The translations under genes were made by a program, and so were the position numbers. Positions 60,038 through 64,000 of a stretch of DNA of 64,000 nucleotides are shown one piece after another. The stretch covers positions 5,580,001 to 5,644,000 of the forward strand of contig NZ_SMGE01000001.1 of the NCBI RefSeq assembly GCF_004339525.1. Reading direction: 5' to 3'. The first letter of the stretch is position 1. Every line of letters begins with the position of its first letter. The notes under the pieces are model-generated. The model was not told the DNA's origin, did no database searches, and saw only the letters and a program-made list of their open reading frames with translations. This stretch comes from Flavobacterium sp. 90 (lineage in GTDB: Bacteria; Bacteroidota; Bacteroidia; Flavobacteriales; Flavobacteriaceae).

Positions 60038-61084
60038 TTACTTCAACAACTTCAGTTCTTTAATCAAAACTGCATTTTCCTCTGGAATTCCAATCGTAAA
60101 ACGAAGACAATTTTCGCATAAAGGCTGAGTTGTTCTGTTTCTGATTACAATTCCTTTTGCGATTAATTGATCGTATCTTTTATTAGCATCATCAACTTTT
60201 ACTAATACAAAATTAGCTTCTGTAGGATATACTTTTTCGACAAAACTCACTTCAAGTAAAACTTTAAGCAATTCTTCTCTTTGCTCAATAATAGAAGTTA
60301 TTTCTTGTTTTATTTTATTCGAATCGTTCAAACGTGTGATAGCTCTTTGCTGCGTTAATTCGTTTACATTATAAGGGGGTTTTATTTTATTTAAAACTGA
60401 AATTACAGCTTCAGAACCATAACAAATTCCTAAACGAATTCCTGCCAAACCGTATGCTTTTGAAAGCGTTTGTGTAATCACCAAATTTGGATATTCATCG
60501 ATTTCTGTCAACCAGCTTTCTTTGTCCGAAAAATCAATATACGCTTCATCAATTACAACCAAACCTTTAAAATTTTGAAGTAATTTCACCACACTTTCGT
60601 CCGAAAAAGAATTCCCGGTTGGGTTATTTGGTGAGCATAAAAAGATGATATTAGTATTCTCATCTACAGCGTCTAAAATTTTCTCTACTTGTGGCTGAAA
60701 ATCGGTTGAAAGTAAAACTTCTCTGTTTTCTACAGCGTTAATATTTGCCAAAACACTGTACATTCCATAAGTTGGTGGCAACGAAATAATATTATCCATT
60801 TTTGGCTCACAAAAAGCTCTGAAAAGTAAATCTAACACTTCATCACTTCCGTTTCCTAGTAGAATCTGACTTGATTTTACGTTATTATTCTTCGCTAAAA
60901 TCGCTTTAACCGAACTCTGTTGCGGATCCGGATAACGATTCACCCCATTCTGAAACGGATTTTCATTAGCATCCAGAAAAATCATTTCAGCTGTATCAAA
61001 ATCCTCGAACTCATCTCTGGCAGATGAATAAGGTTTTAATGTTTTTACGTTTTCACGCGTTATTGTATTTATATCGAATTTCAT
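60038..61084 (-). CDS. hisC: Histidinol-phosphate aminotransferase
   Basis: I use the ATG at 61084 (348 aa); the longer frame adds 11 residues absent from the family. This PLP enzyme converts imidazole-acetol phosphate to histidinol phosphate with glutamate. The PLP lysine lies in 'NLVITQTLSKAYGLAGIRLG' (Lys in SKAYG). 'NIIFLCSPNNPTGNSFSDES' and 'VVIDEAYIDFSDKESWLTEI' are fold-type I motifs. It follows hisD by 121 nt. Confidence 0.96.
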   Translation of the reverse strand: MKFDINTITRENVKTLKPYSSARDEFEDFDTAEMIFLDANENPFQNGVNRYPDPQQSSVKAILAKNNNVKSSQILLGNGSDEVLDLLFRAFCEPKMDNIISLPPTYGMYSVLANINAVENREVLLSTDFQPQVEKILDAVDENTNIIFLCSPNNPTGNSFSDESVVKLLQNFKGLVVIDEAYIDFSDKESWLTEIDEYPNLVITQTLSKAYGLAGIRLGICYGSEAVISVLNKIKPPYNVNELTQQRAITRLNDSNKIKQEITSIIEQREELLKVLLEVSFVEKVYPTEANFVLVKVDDANKRYDQLIAKGIVIRNRTTQPLCENCLRFTIGIPEENAVLIKELKLLK

Positions 61085-61139
61085 TTTTTTTATTTTTTGA
61101 GGAGAGGAAAGAGGCAAGATTGAAGAACCAAGACTAAAA

Positions 61140-61205
61140 TCTAAATCTTTACACTATAAATCTTTCATCTTGCTTCTTGCTTCTTGCTTCTTCATTCTAT
61201 TTTCT
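61140..61205. repeat. CTTGCTT-type tandem repeats in the hisD-hisC spacer
   Basis: CATCTTGCTTCTTGCTTCTT then GCTTCTTCATTC contains a TTGCTTC unit in three tandem copies; on the transcript this reads GAAGCAAGAAGCAAGAAG. It is part of the low-complexity style of his-operon spacers. Confidence 0.65.
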
Positions 61206-62489
61206 TTACTCTAAACTCTTTAAGCGAAGCGTCACAGCATTTTTATGCGCTTGCAAACCTTCGGCTTCAGCCATAACTTCGATTGCGCGACCAATGTTTT
61301 GAATTCCTACTTTGGAAATTTTCTGAAAAGTCATTGATTTCATGAAACTATCCAGATTTACACCGCTGTAATTCTTAGCGTATCCGTTTGTTGGCAAAGT
61401 ATGATTGGTTCCTGAAGCATAATCTCCGGCACTTTCAGGAGTATAATTTCCAATAAAAACAGAGCCAGCATTTACGATTCCGTTGCAATAGAAATCATCA
61501 AATTCTGAACATATAATAAAATGTTCCGGTCCGTATTCATTGATTAATTCTAATGCAATCTGGTCATTTTCAACGTAGATTAATTTTGAATTTTCGATTG
61601 CTTTTTGAGCGATTTGCTTTCGCGGAAGCGCTTCAATTTGAGTCTGAATCTCGTTCTCGACAGCATCAATTAATCTTCTTGAAGTCGAAACTAAAATCAC
61701 TTGACTGTCTGTTCCGTGTTCTGCCTGAGATAACAAATCTGACGCTACAAAAGCCGGAACTGCAGTATCATCAGCAACAACCAACAATTCTGATGGTCCT
61801 GCCGGCATATCAATTGCAACTCCAAATTGTGTTGCCAATTGTTTTGCAACCGTTACAAACTGATTTCCAGGCCCAAAGATTTTATAAACTTTTGGAATTG
61901 ATTTTGTCCCAAATGTCATTCCTGCGATCGCTTGAATTCCCCCAACTTTTAAGATTTTTGTTACGCCGCATAAATTGGCAGCATATAAAATTGCCGGATT
62001 TATTTTCCCTGTTTTATCTGGTGGCGAACATAATACAATTTCTTTGCAGCCTGCGATTTCCGCAGGAACTGCCAACATTAAAACGGTTGAAAACAAAGGC
62101 GCTGTTCCTCCCGGAATATAAAGTCCAATTTTTTGAATTGGTCTTTTTTCCTGCCAACAATTAACACCTTCTGTAGTTTCAATCGAAATTCTCTCTGTTT
62201 TTTGAGCGGTGTGAAATTTTAAAATATTTGCTTTTGCTAATTGAATAGCGTCTTTCAATTCTTCCGAAATCAAACCAATTGCTTCCTGAATTTCTTCAGT
62301 TGTAACTTCGTAATTTTCTAAAGCGATTCCGTCAAAAATCGAAGTATATTTTGCAACAGCTTCATCTCCTTTTTTCTGTACTTCTTTAAAAATTTCTTTT
62401 ACCGTCACTTCGATATCATCGATCGTTTTGGTTGGTCTTTTTAATATTTCTGACCAGGTTTCTGGTTTTGGATTGTCTATTTTATTCAT
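61206..62489 (-). CDS. hisD: Histidinol dehydrogenase
   Basis: This 427-aa zinc enzyme oxidises histidinol to histidine in two NAD+-dependent steps. The conserved signature 'DMPAGPSELLVVADDTAVPA' is followed by 'SDLLSQAEHGTDSQVILVST', which holds the zinc-binding Gln-His. 'YGPEHFIICSEFDDFYCNGI' carries the catalytic Glu-His. 'SAGDYASGTNHTLPTNGYAK' is the substrate region. Length is standard (E. coli 434 aa). It lies 106 nt after hisG. Confidence 0.97.
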   Translation of the reverse strand: MNKIDNPKPETWSEILKRPTKTIDDIEVTVKEIFKEVQKKGDEAVAKYTSIFDGIALENYEVTTEEIQEAIGLISEELKDAIQLAKANILKFHTAQKTERISIETTEGVNCWQEKRPIQKIGLYIPGGTAPLFSTVLMLAVPAEIAGCKEIVLCSPPDKTGKINPAILYAANLCGVTKILKVGGIQAIAGMTFGTKSIPKVYKIFGPGNQFVTVAKQLATQFGVAIDMPAGPSELLVVADDTAVPAFVASDLLSQAEHGTDSQVILVSTSRRLIDAVENEIQTQIEALPRKQIAQKAIENSKLIYVENDQIALELINEYGPEHFIICSEFDDFYCNGIVNAGSVFIGNYTPESAGDYASGTNHTLPTNGYAKNYSGVNLDSFMKSMTFQKISKVGIQNIGRAIEVMAEAEGLQAHKNAVTLRLKSLE

Positions 62490-62595
62490 TTTTATTTTTT
62501 GCTTTAAGCTTTAAGCTGTAGGCTCTAGGCTAATTAACTTTGTGTTTTTTTTGGCGTAAAGCTTAAAGCTTATTGCCTAAAGCGCGCAAAGCGCA

Positions 62596-63453
62596 TTAAA
62601 GAACCATTTTCTCAATTGGGCAAACTAAAATTCCTTCGGCTCCAGCCTCTTTTAGTTTATCTATTACATCCCAAAAAGTGTCTTTATCTATTACCGAGTG
62701 AACACTGCTCCAGCCTTCTTGCGCTAATGGTAAAACGGTTAAACTTCTTAAAACCGGTAATATTTTACCAATTTCATCAATTTTATCATTTGGTACATTC
62801 ATCAAAATATACTTTGAATTTCTTGCTCTTAAAACAGATTGAATTCTGAATTTTAAAGTATCGATGTGTTTCTGAATTTCTGGAGAAACTTTTGGAGAAA
62901 CCGCTAAAACTGCTTCACTTTTCAGGATTACTTCTACTTCTCTTAAGTTGTTTTTGAATAATGTGCTTCCGCTCGAAACAATATCTACAATGGCATCTGC
63001 AAGACCAATATTTGGTGCAATTTCTACAGAACCAGAGATTTGGTGAATATCAACTTTTAATCCAAAAGAATCGAAATATTCATTTACAGTATTCGGGTAA
63101 GAAGTTGCAATACGTAAACCTGCCAAATCCTGAATTGAGTTGTAATTGAAGGCTTTAGGAACTGCAACAGAAACCTTGCATTTTGAAAATCCTAATTTTT
63201 GAATTACTTCAATGTGTTTTCCTTTTTCTACCAACAAATTATCTCCTACAATAGCAAGATCTACAACTCCATCAATTAAATATTGTGGAATATCTGAATT
63301 TCTCAGGTACAAAACTTCTAATGGAAAATTTGAAGCTTCAGCTTTTAATTGGTCGTTTCCGTTGTTGATCGAAATACCACAATCTTTTAAGATTTGAATG
63401 CTGTCTTCGTTTAAACGACCAGATTTTTGAATTGCAATTTTTAATGTACTCAT
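62596..63453 (-). CDS. hisG: ATP phosphoribosyltransferase, long form
   Basis: This 285-aa enzyme commits PRPP and ATP to histidine synthesis. It is the long (HisG-L) type with a C-terminal regulatory domain of about 75 residues ('KYILMNVPNDKIDEIGKILP', 'VIDKLKEAGAEGILVCPIEK') that binds histidine for feedback inhibition, so no HisZ is needed. The PRPP-binding segment is 'NIGLADAIVDIVSSGSTLFK'. It is the first structural gene after the his leader and attenuator. Confidence 0.96.
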   Translation of the reverse strand: MSTLKIAIQKSGRLNEDSIQILKDCGISINNGNDQLKAEASNFPLEVLYLRNSDIPQYLIDGVVDLAIVGDNLLVEKGKHIEVIQKLGFSKCKVSVAVPKAFNYNSIQDLAGLRIATSYPNTVNEYFDSFGLKVDIHQISGSVEIAPNIGLADAIVDIVSSGSTLFKNNLREVEVILKSEAVLAVSPKVSPEIQKHIDTLKFRIQSVLRARNSKYILMNVPNDKIDEIGKILPVLRSLTVLPLAQEGWSSVHSVIDKDTFWDVIDKLKEAGAEGILVCPIEKMVL

Positions 63454-63503
63454 TTTTTTTAGTTTTTGCTTGATTAATAGTTTGAGTACAAAGAATTGGT
63501 ATA

Positions 63504-63535
63504 AAAAAACCCGTTTGATGTACTCAAACGGGTTT
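63504..63535 (-). terminator. Attenuator terminator of the his operon
   Basis: AAACCCGTTTGA (63507-63518) and TCAAACGGGTTT (63524-63535) form a perfect 12-bp stem with a 5-nt loop, followed on the minus strand by U's (63509-63504). It lies 28 nt after the leader stop and 50 nt before hisG. Confidence 0.92.
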
Positions 63536-63563
63536 TAAAATATGATGATTTACATGCATACCA

Positions 63564-63623
63564 TTAACACATCGCTTGAGAGCAATAATGAAAATGATGA
63601 TGATGTAATTGAATAGAAATCAT
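63564..63623 (-). CDS. his operon leader peptide (HHHHFH)
   Basis: This 19-codon frame reads MISIQLHHHHFHYCSQAMC, with five His codons (all CAT) in six positions. A promoter -7 box lies 36 nt upstream, and the perfect attenuator stem follows. Ribosome stalling at the His run when charged tRNA-His is scarce would favour an antiterminator and permit hisG transcription. The sequence is directly visible; the mechanism is inferred from classic his attenuation. The peptide is unlike the enterobacterial HisL in sequence but equivalent in design. Confidence 0.92.
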   Translation of the reverse strand: MISIQLHHHHFHYCSQAMC

Positions 63624-63658
63624 GACTTGGTTTGTTTTTTAATTCTTTGATTCGGTTG

Positions 63659-63684
63659 CAAATATAATAGTTAATTTAATAAAA
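63659..63684 (-). promoter_or_regulatory. -7 promoter element TATATTTG of the his operon
   Basis: On the minus strand TATATTTG (63666 to 63659) matches TAnnTTTG, with a TTG about 21 nt upstream (near 63688) as a possible -33 element. It precedes the leader ATG at 63623 by 36 nt. Confidence 0.7.
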
Positions 63685-63763
63685 AAGCAATTTTTAATTT
63701 AACTTAACGACAGTTTATTGTTAAAAAACGTAATCTATGCTGTTTTTATTACATTTTTTTATT

Positions 63764-64000
63764 TTACGATAACGTTTTCTGATTCTCGTTAAAACTCAAA
63801 AAAACTGTTGTTCCAACTCCTATTTCACTCTCGATTTTAAATTTAATATGTAGTAATTCTGTAATTCTTTTTACAATAGACAATCCTAATCCGGTTCCTT
63901 TAATTTCAGGATGATCCGTTGAATTTGATCTAAAGAAAGGATTGAAAATTGCTTCAAGATCTTCTTTGGCAATTCCGATTCCGTTATCAGAAATTTTACA
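63764..64000 (-). CDS. Sensor histidine kinase, C-terminal fragment (runs off the window)
   Basis: Only the last 78 codons are inside the window. They encode the ATP-binding domain's G boxes: 'DNGIGIAKEDLEAIFNPFFR' (N/G1 region) and 'GTGLGLSIVKRITELLHIKF' (G2), ending NQKTLS. This is the HATPase_c domain of a two-component sensor kinase. The sensor and dimerisation domains lie beyond 64000, so the signal is unknown. It converges away from nothing; it reads toward the his operon, with the his promoter about 100 nt downstream of its stop. Confidence 0.9.
   Translation of the reverse strand, partial: CKISDNGIGIAKEDLEAIFNPFFRSNSTDHPEIKGTGLGLSIVKRITELLHIKFKIESEIGVGTTVFLSFNENQKTLS

Noticed and set aside
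61553..62164. 203-codon frame antisense to hisD
   Set aside because: It is the shadow of hisD, which has full family signatures on the other strand; the antisense translation is Leu/Gln/Phe biased.
1..64000. tRNA and rRNA genes
   Set aside because: I scanned for T-loop/anticodon patterns and rRNA-like GC-rich blocks and saw none; a tRNAscan-SE run would settle it.

Overview
The window looks like a chromosome segment of a Flavobacterium or close relative (Flavobacteriaceae, Bacteroidota). The DNA is AT-rich and has Bacteroidota-type promoters (-7 box TAnnTTTG) instead of sigma70 boxes. The gene families are typical of the group: DUF885 lipoprotein, fused E1 alpha/beta ketoacid dehydrogenase, DUF6155, short-form M1 peptidase, TIGR04222-like membrane protein and Bcr/CflA exporter. 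Intergenic DNA is crowded with dispersed palindromic repeats. I see no tRNA, rRNA, CRISPR array, transposase or phage structural gene.

Layout. 0.3-1.3 kb: an S24/CI-like repressor facing a 64-aa possible regulator across a palindromic operator. 1.5-10.4 kb: mostly minus-strand housekeeping and unknown genes (ABC-F ATPase, transglutaminase-like protein, an orphan cytosolic binding protein, VOC, DinB, nucleoside phosphorylase, SUI1, 2OG-Fe oxygenase). 10.6-14.4 kb: E1 alpha/beta fusion and DUF885 lipoprotein. 14.9-19.3 kb: epimerase-MBL-AraC operon, a quinone-oxidoreductase-like gene and a Crp/Fnr regulator. 19.3-36.8 kb: unknown genes, MscS channel, two helicases, GNAT, NDH-2, Bcr/CflA exporter, a cNMP/CBS/DUF294 protein with its exonuclease partner, and a GlxA-type regulator.

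The second half is mainly amino-acid biosynthesis on the minus strand. acs (acetyl-CoA synthetase) is followed by ilvD-ilvB-ilvN-ilvC and leuA-leuB, and the complete histidine operon hisG-hisD-hisC-(unknown membrane gene)-hisB-hisH-hisA-hisF-hisIE closes the window. leuC, leuD, ilvA and ilvE are not here. Both the ilv and the his operon start with a textbook attenuation module that is too short for normal gene calling: a TAnnTTTG promoter, a short leader peptide packed with the regulated amino acid (Ile/Val runs for ilv, HHHHFH for his), and a strong hairpin plus U-tract before the first enzyme gene. Between the two operons lie a TPR-like protein, a TIGR04222-like membrane protein with a Ser/Gly/Cys tail, a small Cys-rich peptide with a double-glycine leader, an M1 aminopeptidase and a CBM9-like protein. 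The window ends inside a sensor histidine kinase gene.

The points most worth a second look are the two attenuators, the six-cysteine double-glycine peptide at 51.1-51.35 kb, the structured-RNA-like element inside the his operon (59.34-59.45 kb), the compact CI/Cro-like switch at the left end, and the several families of intergenic palindromes, including a 33-bp near-perfect palindrome present three times.
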